25,270 nucleotides of DNA from Chlorokybus atmophyticus (Eukaryota > Streptophyta > Chlorokybophyceae > Chlorokybales > Chlorokybaceae). Under the pieces are notes generated by a model that was not told the DNA's origin, searched no databases, and saw only the letters and a program-made list of their open reading frames with translations. The stretch lies in NCBI GenBank assembly GCA_009103225.1, contig RHPI01000193.1, forward strand, positions 141,001 to 166,270, in the 5' to 3' direction. Position 1 is the first letter of the stretch. Each line of letters starts with the position of its first letter. Positions 18,475 through 25,270 of the stretch are shown in pieces. Made by a program: the position numbers and the translations under genes.

Positions 18475-18675
18475 GACAGTGTAGTATGGAGAACTACATG
18501 TGGCGAGTACTTCGGGGACCTCAGCCTCTCCAAGGGGGGTGGGTGTAGCATGTTCACTACACATGTAGCTAGACATGCTAGTGTATGAGTAGAAGGAGGA
18601 GACATTGCATGAAGTTGGAGTGCTGTGTATGAGTAGCAGCATGATAGACATGTGCTAGTGGGTGCATCGAAGTCA
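18475..18675 (+). other. 3' end of the gag-pro insert: purine tract and possible partial LTR
   Basis: AAGGGGGGTGGG (about 18532-18543) is followed by TGTAGCATGTTCACTACA, whose ends TGTAG/CTACA are inverted. About 130 bp later the Penelope-like RT frame resumes on the other strand. Reading this as polypurine tract plus start of a 3' LTR is inference; no second copy of the ~130 bp was found at the 5' side. Confidence 0.35.
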
Positions 18676-19183
18676 TATGACAGTCGAGGAGACATGGTGC
18701 GACAAATCCACTACACTTGTCCACTTCCGTGATCACAAATGCATCATGCAGCTCACGTACCAACTGTTTATCCGAAGCCATGAACACTGGCGCCACTTGT
18801 TAAGCTGCTATGGCTACTGTGTTAATGACCCCAGCAGCTGCTTTCACCCTAAGCATCACTGCAGTCGCCCAGCTCAGGAACAGATCATGGTAGCCCCATC
18901 TCTTAGCATCAGCATCAGCATAATCATATACACCGCGTGTTATGGCTGCGATGAAAGCATTGACACACAGAGCAGTTAGTGGGCGATAATTGGTTCCAGC
19001 AACCAGTAAAGAAGCCAGCGTTGTTGATTGTAACATGGCATAGTCAAATGTCACAACATGTTCCAAACTAGTTTGGACATAAGGTGCATAAGCAGCTTTC
19101 TCAAACAAGCAGACAACGTGCATGACCCCCAGCTGCTCTGCAGCACACATGTGCAAAGTAACAGCTGACCGGTTGCAGATCAC
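18663..19183 (-). pseudogene. N-terminal RT region of the Penelope-like element
   Basis: The minus frames read LTALCVNAFIAAITRGVYDY, then DKQLVRELHDAFVITEVDKC followed by SGFVAPC. The last block resembles the N-terminal RT motif of these elements (a DK-x-SG/aG core that precedes the finger region). A TAA (just above 18796) falls between two blocks in the same frame, and 19184-19423 shows no continuous frame. The sequence leaves the element at about 18668, where the gag-pro insert begins, and resumes at 15818. Confidence 0.6.
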
Positions 19184-19423
19184 TTGCCGAAGGGTGCCCT
19201 TGTACTTACAGTGAATGAGTGGAGCCTACCATGTTGGCTCCACAGCGGATGGCAGCAACAGAGCCAATGCTGAATCTGCAAGCAACTGTGGCAAATTGAT
19301 TAAATCAGCCACAGCACTAAGGAAATCATTGTGTATCACAAACTGCTTGTTTGCCCCCTATCGTGGGTACCTGGTGTAGGCTGTTTGCACCTCCAACTTT
19401 AGGACACCTTGTATAAACCGGAC

Positions 19424-20083
19424 CTATGCCTCCCTAAGGTATAGCTTCGCTGAAGTGGACTTATGAATCAAATTGAGCATGCGGTACAAGTTACGACGTA
19501 TGTACTCTTTCAGGTGCTCTGCTTTGAACACACCCTCTTGCATGCGACGTCCCAAGTATGCGTCGTGTGTAATCCCTGTATGCATATACTCTTGACGCAC
19601 AGTCATAACATGTTGACGCATTTGCATGCGTGCTCGCCTGTGTGCAGCCCTGGGTCTCTTACAGGTCTTGGTCTCCTTGTTGTAGCCCAATGGTTGGTGC
19701 GAGCGCATAATATGAATCGAGTCCCACTCACGCCCTCGCGCTCATTGCTGCCATTGTTTATGCGGCGTGCACTCGGGCACCTGTTCAACAGGTAAGATTG
19801 ACCAAGCATCCAGGCCATACAACAGCATAGCTTTGTTTAACGCAGTGGCTCTTCGACCAGTGGAAGCTTTTGCGTGTGTAGTCCATCTGTCAAGTGTGGT
19901 TTTGCTAATCAGACCCACATAGCACTTGCGGCTCCCCGTTGTCAAGAACATCACATAGAATACATGCGTGATTTTAGCAAAATGCAATGCGGGAGCAGTT
20001 GATGCAAACCTCTCGGCTTTGGTTTTAATCTTCTGATGGATAGGCAAGCTCCAGTGACACCAGCAGAGGATCAACAAGGTCAA
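19424..20083 (-). pseudogene. GIY-YIG endonuclease domain of the Penelope-like element (N-terminal)
   Basis: The nuclease that nicks target DNA for insertion. The minus frame from 20083 contains THVFYVMF then SRKCYVGLI (the GIY and YIG strands), the conserved Arg in LDRWTTH, a helix ALNKAMLLYGLDAWSI and the catalytic-type Glu in LPVEQVPE, all within about 65 residues as in GIY-YIG domains. A frameshift near 19740 leads to SHQPLGYNKETKTCKRPR (to 19424), matching the P-x-GYN block that commonly ends the domain in such elements. It lies upstream of the RT on the same strand. The first residues (MTLLILCWCH) derive from a 31-bp inverted repeat, so the true start is uncertain. Confidence 0.75.
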
Positions 20084-20121
20084 TACAAGATGTATTGACC
20101 TTGTTGATGCTCTGCTGGTGT
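20057..20121. repeat. 31-bp near-perfect hairpin with 3-base loop
   Basis: The left arm 20057-20087 begins ACACCAGCAGAGGATCAACA and pairs with the right arm 20091-20121; the loop is AGA and the single mismatch is G20069-G20109. It sits at the 5' edge of the GIY-YIG frame. It may be a foldback created during target-primed insertion, or a chimeric-read artefact. Confidence 0.9.
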
Positions 20122-20395
20122 TGCAACCAATCGTCCTGGCTGGGCATGGCGCTCGACCTCAACTGTAGGCACAAGGTACGACCAAAACTACACGCTAACT
20201 CCGACCAACGCAACTTAGCCCCGCATGCAAATGCTAATGCAAATTCGCATCAAATGCACAACACACATGCACAGCAAACCAAACGGTAGCAAACAATGGC
20301 ACTGGGTGACCTGCCCCAGGCCGGCCCTGGCAAGGGGATCACCAGCGACTAGGCATGCCGTCACTGGCGGCTCAACCAGAATTCAAAGCTTAGCA
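20122..20395. other. Leader between the hairpin and the 5' pseudo-LTR, no gene recognised
   Basis: Contains ATGCAAATGC-type short repeats (about 20224-20260) and no convincing coding frame. By position it is the 5' leader of the Penelope-like element. Confidence 0.4.
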
Positions 20396-20979
20396 CATAA
20401 CTTACAATAGAGATGCTGTATAGCAGTCTCAAGCGGAGAGGGGCCATGCTGTGTTGCACACCATGCACAATCACGAGGCGCAAACACAAGCAAGCAATGA
20501 TAAAATTAGGCAGGGGCCAAGGCAGAGCTTTACACAATTAAGGCAACAACTAAGAAAACACCCTAGACACCTAGACCCTCCAATAGTGGGCATTGGTAGA
20601 ACAGGATAGCATGGCAAGAGTCAACCACCTGCAGAGAGCAGAGAGAGCGCACAAAGGAGAGGTGAGGCGGTGTGGGTAGCGGTGGCAGCATGCATGACGA
20701 CGACAACGCTTGTAACGACATCGACTGCAAGGCCACCTGCGCTGGAGTGGCGGCCGCCATCGCTTGTAACCTTGGTGCGGTCTTACCAACAATGCCTGCT
20801 CGCACCCCTCAAGACCAAAGATCACGCTGTCAGCTACATGGCTGCAGCCCCCTTGTGGCTCAGCAGTCAAGTTTGGACAACTTCCGCAACATGAGTCAGC
20901 AAGCAGCAGTGAGCACCGCACTTAAACCCCGCACATTGCATTGTGACAGAGTAGGAAAACACCAAGCATGACATAACAT
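20396..20979 (-). repeat. 5' pseudo-LTR of the Penelope-like element
   Basis: 584 bp, in direct orientation with 13752-14336. It differs by scattered substitutions and small indels (for example GACGACGACAACGC here versus GACGACGACGC), so it is a diverged repeat, not another allele. Its frames on either strand are not conserved as proteins. Confidence 0.75.
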
Positions 20980-21019
20980 ATCTTTAGAGGTTAAGAACGT
21001 TGAAGACCTCATGACGTAA

Positions 21020-21322
21020 CAGTCCTTCCATGCAAGCGATGCTGGCTATACACGTGAGCAGGTTCTGCGCATAGCAAGCGCTATTGCGTCAAACGAGTTT
21101 CACGCAATACATCGGCTGCATGCATGTGACCTTTTGGATGGGGATGTGGACGCCTTCAGAGCCATGATGTCCGCCAACCTGTTTAGTTGGCGTCCATTTT
21201 CCACCTAGGCACGCAACATTGACGCCCGCGCATTTGGTCCAATGCGCGAGGCTGTAATGACTGCCCCCACGCCCGTCCACCTTTATGTGATGAAGAGCAT
21301 TGCTGGACATGCTTTACGTTAA
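21020..21322 (+). pseudogene. Unrecognised coding remnant just outside the Penelope-like element
   Basis: Frame 2 reads QSFHASDAGYTREQVLRIAS, then NEFHAIHRLHACDLLDGDVD, then AFRAMMSANLFSWRPFST, a TAG (21206-21208), and continues in the same frame with ARNIDARAFGPMREAVMTAP and HLYVMKSIAGHALR to a TAA at 21320. An in-frame TAA also precedes it (21017-21019) after NVEDLMT. The composition is clearly protein-like over about 100 codons, and no ATG starts it. I do not recognise the family. It begins only about 40 bp from the pseudo-LTR end, so the element may have inserted beside or into it. Confidence 0.45.
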
Positions 21323-21559
21323 TGAAGGCACCTCTACGAAGTAGGGTGCCTGCTTTGTGTGCAGCAGCTGTCACACGGACACTTTCCTCAACTCTCGCGC
21401 TTGCTTCCCCTTCTTCTCGAGCCAGTTTTCCTGTGTGAGTTGAGTCAGCAATGTCGCTGCTGCTGGTTATGTGAGCCACTGTACATCAACATGGTCAGGA
21501 TTGTGTGTGTTATCACAGCCGCACACATGTGCGTGTATGCTGTCTCATCCACTCATTTT

Positions 21560-21762
21560 CTGCCCTTCGCACCAAGCCGCCGACAGCCACCACTACACCC
21601 ACCTGTCTCACCCTCGTCTCCCCCGTCGGCGCCTTCACTAACGCGATTGTGTCGGAAGTACTTGACTTACTTTGAAGTCAACAGGCATCCTCAAGTTGCT
21701 GTTGGTGGGGACCCACAATGCACGCGGGAGGGCAGCCGCACCAATGCCATAAGCAGCACGGA
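21560..21762 (+). CDS. Candidate exon, unrecognised
   Basis: One plus frame is proline/serine-rich (PLHPPVSPSSPPSAPSL), then RKYLTYFEVNRHPQVAVGG, and ends before GTGCGT at 21763, which starts a GT-rich tract like those following confirmed donors in the SET gene. A second frame (GAFTNAIVSEVLDLL) is equally plausible up to 21675. The family is unknown. Confidence 0.25.
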
Positions 21763-21870
21763 GGTGCGTGCATGTGTGTGGGTATGTGCTTGTGCGCGCG
21801 CGTGACTGTGCCTAGGTATGTGTAGGTGCATGTGTGCGTGTGCGTGTGCATTGTGGGGAGAGTGCGCACA
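21763..21870. repeat. GT/GC alternating tract
   Basis: A long run of GTGCGTG, TGTGTG and GCGCGCG words: simple sequence, potentially Z-forming, directly after a candidate splice donor. Confidence 0.8.
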
Positions 21871-21984
21871 TGGGTGCAGAGTGCAAGCCCATGCACGTAA
21901 CTGCGTGCGAGAAAACTTGTGTGTGTGACCGTGCACAGACTGCACACAGACAGCCGGTGGCGGAAGAGGTCGCGGCTGGCGTCT

Positions 21985-22255
21985 GCCGGCGAGCTCAGAG
22001 GTGACATCGTGTGCAAAAGGTGCTGTTGGCAAGCAGCGGTGTTGAGTGTTGGGTGGTGTTGACTTGCAGCATGCATGCTGTCAGCAGTGGCTGCTGGTGG
22101 CGCATACGTCGTGTGTGTGGCACAGTGTCACGAACGGTGCTTGGTATTAACATGTGATTTTCACACGTCTTGATTTCACATGCCCACTATGTTGCAGGAT
22201 GGTCACATCACACTTATGCCAACATAGCACACCAGCAATCTCACACGCTTGAATG
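21985..22255 (+). repeat. Dispersed repeat B (third copy)
   Basis: A diverged, same-orientation relative of 6521-6725 and 11502-11706, with GGTGCTGTTGGCAAGCAGCG, GTGTTGAGTGTTG and CTTATGCCAACATAGCACACC blocks in the same order. The spacing is longer here, so insertions have occurred. Confidence 0.45.
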
Positions 22256-22933
22256 AACAGCAACACCAGGCTGCGCGAGTGCGTGTGGGCGTGCGGGGCT
22301 GCAGGGCTGTTCTACTTACCACAAACAGAGTCAACAAGTTCATTACGATTACGACAGTTCACCACCAGGCAGCGGTGGCGATATGGCGATGCGTGCGTGG
22401 CATGTGAGGGTGTGTGGCAGACCTCTGGCTGTCTGCACCAATCCAGCAGTGGCAACATGGATGTGGCCATATAGCCATCACATACTGGGTGGGGTAGCAG
22501 TGTGCAGCATAGCCACAAGCATTGCATCTCGTGTGCTGCTTTGCAGAGCAACTGTACCTACTGCCTCTGGTAAAGTGCCCACACAGTGTGCTATCAAGTT
22601 GAACATGTGCGCCTACACGTACTAGGCACATGTGCAACTTACAGCTACCCAGACTCTGTACATACTCCACATGCTTGAGGAGCAGCCCAGGTATTTGGCC
22701 TGGAGACACACTCACGCTCACACAGCACTGACTCTGCACTGAATGACCCGCACTGACAGACTTGCTGATGGCACAAGTACACGAGTGGAAGCAGCGGACA
22801 CCACAGCCTGCGCTCTACCACATGTGCACACTACAACGCGCAAAGGAACTGTGTCACCACCCACTAGGATGCGAATTGATCAAACACTACTACATACCAA
22901 TGTACAGCTGTGCATGGTCACCACACGGTGTGG
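22256..22933. other. No recognised gene
   Basis: A minus-strand GTAAGT donor at 22319 follows a frame ending NCRNRNELVDSVCG, and a plus frame at 22762-22962 reads QRAKELCHHPLGCELIKHYY. Both are protein-like but short and match no family, so neither is called as a gene. Confidence 0.3.
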
Positions 22934-23146
22934 TTGACCACACGTGCGTGCAGTACGTGTGACAAGTATGCTGAGCCTGACATGAGCCTGGTAGCGAGCG
23001 ACGGCGCGATACTTGGCTCCACGTGTACACATGTGTATCTATGTAGTTCATGTCGACCTCTACCAACAATGTGGCAGCAACTGCTGGCAGAAGCTTCTGA
23101 AGCGGTCGTCGTGAGGAGTTGGGTGGCCGACATCAACATGACTTGA
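22934..23146 (+). CDS. Candidate exon with two CxxC pairs, unrecognised
   Basis: The plus frame contains CSTCDKYAEPDMSLVASDG, then CTHVYLCSSC and PTMWQQLLAEASEAVVV. Two C-x2-C pairs spaced about 30 residues apart could bind zinc. It ends at a TGA (23144-23146). No splice acceptor is certain and the opposite strand is also open, so this is tentative. Confidence 0.25.
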   Translation: MTTRACSTCDKYAEPDMSLVASDGAILGSTCTHVYLCSSCRPLPTMWQQLLAEASEAVVVRSWVADINMT

Positions 23147-23264
23147 CGGTGTGGCAGGTACAAAGACTTGACTCGATGATGCTTGAAGGCCGTGCATATG
23201 GGGTAGTGAGATGTAACAGACTGTGCATGCACAGCACTGGATGCACGACAGACCAGCACACTAT

Positions 23265-23313
23265 ACGCCATACGCACACGCGCACGCGCACGCGCACACA
23301 CACGCGCGCGCCC
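23265..23313. repeat. CACGCG alternating purine-pyrimidine tract
   Basis: CACACGCGCACGCGCACGCG followed by CACACACACGCGCGCGC: nearly perfect purine-pyrimidine alternation, strongly Z-DNA-prone. Confidence 0.9.
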
Positions 23314-23748
23314 ACTGCGAGAGAGATGGGTTGAGCATTTTATTCATTTTCACTTCATGTACTTCTGACATGTTGCGCATCCTCCTCATGTGCATGTACT
23401 AATCTCAAACCACCAGTCCAACACAACTGCGTGCATTGCGAGACACCATGCGAGTTCGTGTTGCCGGTGTTGACAATGTATCCGTGCAACAACTAGCAAC
23501 CAGCAAGAGAGACTTCTCTCACATGCCACACGTACCACAATCATACGCACGCCCGGACCATGCGCCATGGTGCGCTCATGCTTGTTGACAGTCTTCGCGC
23601 ATGTGCGTGCATGGTTGGCCTAAGAACCACCCGCACCTCCGCCCACTACACAAGCATGCACACGCACATGCACACACGGATACACACATACATTCGTCTC
23701 ACGACAACAACTCAGGTCAGGGCTACGAGTGAGTTAAGCAACACTCAC
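23314..23748. other. No recognised gene; CA-rich patch at 23640-23700
   Basis: No family or splice-supported exon is seen. The CA-rich patch lies downstream, on the minus strand, of the candidate exon 24037-23749. Confidence 0.35.
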
Positions 23749-24037
23749 CTCGACACCAAAGAAAGAACACCATCTGGGCGAGGATGCACGTGGGACATGG
23801 TGTGCCAGGAGGGTCTCCCGCTGCACAAGGTTTGCAGCTTGGTGTGCCCACTGGCCCAAAGCTGCTGTAGGTGTTGGCCGTGTTTGTTGGCTCCCGTGTT
23901 GTTGTGTCCTCCAATGGGACCACCACACCGGCGTCGGCGAGGTCCCGGGGGGTTACACAGTAGTAGCGCGAGAACACCACACAGCGCAAGCCTTCCACCA
24001 CCACGCTGCGCATGCGACCATCTGTGTATAGCGTACC
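23749..24037 (-). CDS. Candidate minus-strand exon, Cys-rich, unrecognised
   Basis: On the minus strand the frame reads MRSVVVEGLRCVVFSRYYC, then PRDLADAGVVVPLED, then NTYSSFGPVGTPSCKPCAAG and PGTPCPTCILAQMVFF, ending before a GTGAGT donor (23748). TYSS-x4-GTPSCKPC-x8-PCPTC resembles the Cys repeats of extracellular ephrin-receptor-like (GCC2/GCC3) modules, but the match is weak. The upstream acceptor is probably one of the CACAG/GCGCAG sites near 24037-24020. The longer frame on both strands is carried by simple repeats and is not trusted. Confidence 0.33.
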
Positions 24038-24145
24038 TGTGTGTCTGTGCGACCTGTGTGTGCGCGAGCGTGTGCGTGTGTGGGCACACGTGCGCGCACG
24101 TATTATCACACGTGCGTTCGCTTGCGTGCATGTGTGCATTTGTGT
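24038..24145. repeat. GT/GC alternating tract
   Basis: GTGTGTCTGTGCG, GTGTGTGCGCGAGCGTG and similar words; simple sequence, with Cys/Val-rich artefactual frames. Confidence 0.8.
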
Positions 24146-24394
24146 AGGTAGCAGAAGCAGCTTGACACACACGCACACGATGATGGGTACAGGGCGAGTT
24201 GTTGAGGAGGATGTGGCAGGGTGAGTAGGAGGGCCTCCCAGACCAACTGCAGGCCCAATACTGAGTTGCCGTGTGCTAAGACACTCATTCTCAGCAAGTA
24301 CTGACTCAGAAACGTACGCGCTGGAGGAGTACCTATGCTTTTCGCTCCGGCACTATTGACCTGTGCATTGGCGCCCTCCTCCTTGCAAGGTGCT
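24146..24394. other. No recognised gene
   Basis: Mixed sequence between simple repeats and dispersed repeat A; open frames on the minus strand continue from the repeat and have no family match. Confidence 0.3.
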
Positions 24395-24625
24395 GCATCG
24401 ACAGCTGTTACTACTTCCGCAACCATGTCGGCCATGACACTGAGCTGGACGCTGAGACTGGGCACGAGGTGCTTTGGTTGATGACATGGCAAATCACTTT
24501 AGTTGTCGAATCAGTCCGGTGTATCCAAGTGGAATTGAAAGCTGTAGGCGTGGAATCATTGGGATTGACAGCAGCTGAATGCTGGAAACAGTACGCTTTA
24601 TTTAGCAAGCTTAGTTAAGACAGGC
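24395..24625 (-). repeat. Dispersed repeat A, copy 2 (inverted)
   Basis: The reverse complement matches 20-260, in the same block order: AAGCTTGCTAAA, CAGCATTCAGCTGCTG, and CAGTCTCAGCGTCCAGCTCA with ATGGCCGACATGG. Frames HLVPSLSVQLSVMAD and YCFQHSAAVNPN correspond to those in copy 1. Confidence 0.5.
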
Positions 24626-24727
24626 ACCAGCATTCTAGACACATACACACAAAATCACGCACGCACGCACGCAGGTAAGCATGCGTGCCAGCTGTGCCAG
24701 CTGCTGCGCAGAGGCGCACGCATGCTT

Positions 24728-24910
24728 AGCTGCGAGACACTGAGAGGGAGAGGCCAGCGCAAGACTTACGTGATATATTCACCTCACAACAGCTTGAAAC
24801 AGGGGAGGACCCTCTCACCCATGACCTCGTCCTTGCCCGCCAGCTGCTCCTTACCCGCCGCCGCCGCCGCCGCCGCCACACCTAAGCCAAGCCAAGCTGG
24901 GGAGCAGCGG
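24728..24910 (+). CDS. Candidate exon with a GCC repeat, frame uncertain
   Basis: After a GCTTAG acceptor one frame reads LRDTERERPAQDLRDIFTSQ, then LETGEDPLTHDLVLARQLLL and an Arg run from the (GCC)n tract (24856-24880). Another frame reads SLPAAAAAAATPKPSQAGEQ up to a GTAAGA donor at 24911. A frame slip in the triplet repeat would reconcile them. The LETGEDPLTHDLVLARQLLL stretch is convincingly protein-like; no family is recognised. Confidence 0.35.
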
Positions 24911-25003
24911 TAAGACACTGCATGCGCTCACTGCTGCGTTGATCAATCAATTGTGTGTTGACCTGCTTAACGCACTTATGACTCGCAAAGTGACGAGCGT
25001 TGA

Positions 25004-25115
25004 GCGTCAAGTGGAATCAAGTGCATTCAGTGCCCTAACGCAGTGTTCTCAGCAGCAGTGGCGTCGGCCGTTGATGATTCGTCCACCAACAAGTGCAACC
25101 TGTGCGGCAGTGAAG
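25004..25115 (+). CDS. Candidate exon with zinc-ribbon-like Cys pairs
   Basis: The frame reads GIKCIQCPNAVFSAAVASAV, then TNKCNLCGSE, ending before a good GTGAGT donor at 25116. C-x2-C followed about 20 residues later by C-x2-CG resembles the C-terminal Cys cluster of SET/MYND proteins of the SMYD4 type or other zinc ribbons. Together with 24728-24910 it may belong to one plus-strand gene running off the window. Family assignment is a guess. Confidence 0.35.
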
Positions 25116-25189
25116 GTGAGTTGTGATACTGACATCACCAGCTTTGCACTGGAGAGTTTCTTTGCCACTCGCGTATGCTATGGTTGACC

Positions 25190-25219
25190 TCCCTCCCTCT
25201 CTCTCCCTCTCCCTCTCTC

Positions 25220-25270
<51 letters not shown>
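25190..25270. repeat. (CT)n microsatellite at the window end
   Basis: CCTCCCTCCCTCTCTC grading into pure CT repeats up to the last base. Such a tract commonly ends assembled contigs. Confidence 0.97.

Larger units (their letters stand above)
15829..18675 (+). mobile_element. LTR-retrotransposon-type gag-pro remnant nested in the Penelope-like RT
   Basis: Opposite in orientation to the host element and splitting its RT between the VDKCSGFV block (minus, about 18690) and the block that resumes at about 15818. ATATGAC occurs at both proposed edges (15822-15828 and about 18674-18680), a possible target-site duplication. It contains gag, a nucleocapsid and an aspartic-protease-like region but no integrase, RT or RNase H. 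A purine tract AAGGGGGGTGGG (about 18532-18543) directly followed by TGTAGCATG resembles a polypurine tract plus LTR start. I found no matching 5' LTR in 15829-16500. Either a short non-autonomous element or a truncated copy. Confidence 0.65.
13752..20979 (-). mobile_element. Penelope-like retroelement with N-terminal GIY-YIG (permuted, Chlamys-like), degenerate
   Basis: Reading the minus strand from 20979 down: direct repeat (20979-20396), GIY-YIG endonuclease (20083-19424), linker and N-terminal RT region (about 19183-18668), an inserted plus-strand gag-pro element (about 18675-15829), the rest of the RT with motifs A, B and C (about 15818-14396), and the second direct repeat (14336-13752). 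Known background: most Penelope-like elements have the endonuclease after the RT; a permuted clade with the GIY-YIG domain first is described in green algae and other eukaryotes, and such elements are often flanked by pseudo-LTRs. The order here fits that clade. Without the insert it is about 4.4 kb. Frameshifts show it cannot be active as written. Confidence 0.72.

Noticed and set aside
13752-20979. The direct repeats being true LTRs of the gag-pro element
   Set aside because: The gag-pro element lies inside the RT gene on the opposite strand, and the repeats flank the Penelope-like element symmetrically; they lack TG...CA ends.
3566-21208. A non-standard genetic code, suggested by stops inside homologous frames
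   Set aside because: TAA, TAG and TGA all occur in such frames, alongside many frameshifts, at unrelated residue types; decay or sequence error explains this more simply.

Overview
This is eukaryotic nuclear DNA. Protein similarity is confined to short exons bounded by GT-AG (and one GC-AG) splice sites, long stretches are CA/GT-rich or AT-rich simple sequence, and the recognisable mobile elements are eukaryotic retroelements. No bacterial operon, ribosome binding site or CRISPR array is present. A microalga of the green lineage is my best guess, because the best gene resembles plant ATXR2/SMYD5 and the main retroelement has the GIY-YIG-first layout described in green algae and some protists. 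The species cannot be fixed from the sequence.

Layout. 1-1920: a diverged repeat (about 20-260), CA-rich simple sequence and AT-rich DNA without a recognised gene. About 1921-6533 (+): a multi-exon SET/MYND-like protein methyltransferase gene of the SMYD5/ATXR2 type, interrupted by a roughly 2.1 kb intron filled with GGACC/GGTCC hairpins, a GACAGYC-rich AT-rich element and a tRNA-like pol III unit. Several frame breaks and two or three in-frame stops suggest a pseudogene or imperfect sequence. 4584-9538 and 9540-14538 are two nearly identical copies of the same ~5 kb. Single N characters sit at 6801 and 9539, exactly where copy 1 has a small gap and where copy 2 starts, so the duplication looks like two haplotype contigs placed end to end rather than a biological tandem repeat.

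13752-20979 (- strand): a Penelope-like retroelement with the GIY-YIG endonuclease upstream (N-terminal) of the reverse transcriptase. It is flanked by ~585-bp direct repeats (pseudo-LTRs) and carries frameshifts. Its RT region is split by a plus-strand gag-protease remnant of an LTR retrotransposon (about 15829-18675), whose protease active site is mutated. 20980-25270: coding-like fragments and candidate exons of unknown genes (21020-21322; about 21560-21762; 22934-23146; 24037-23749 on the minus strand; 24728-24910; 25004-25115), dispersed repeats, alternating purine-pyrimidine tracts and a terminal CT microsatellite that runs off the window.

The genes do not form a pathway. The story is a decaying or poorly resolved host methyltransferase gene in a repeat-rich neighbourhood, with a permuted Penelope-like element that was later hit by an LTR-type element.
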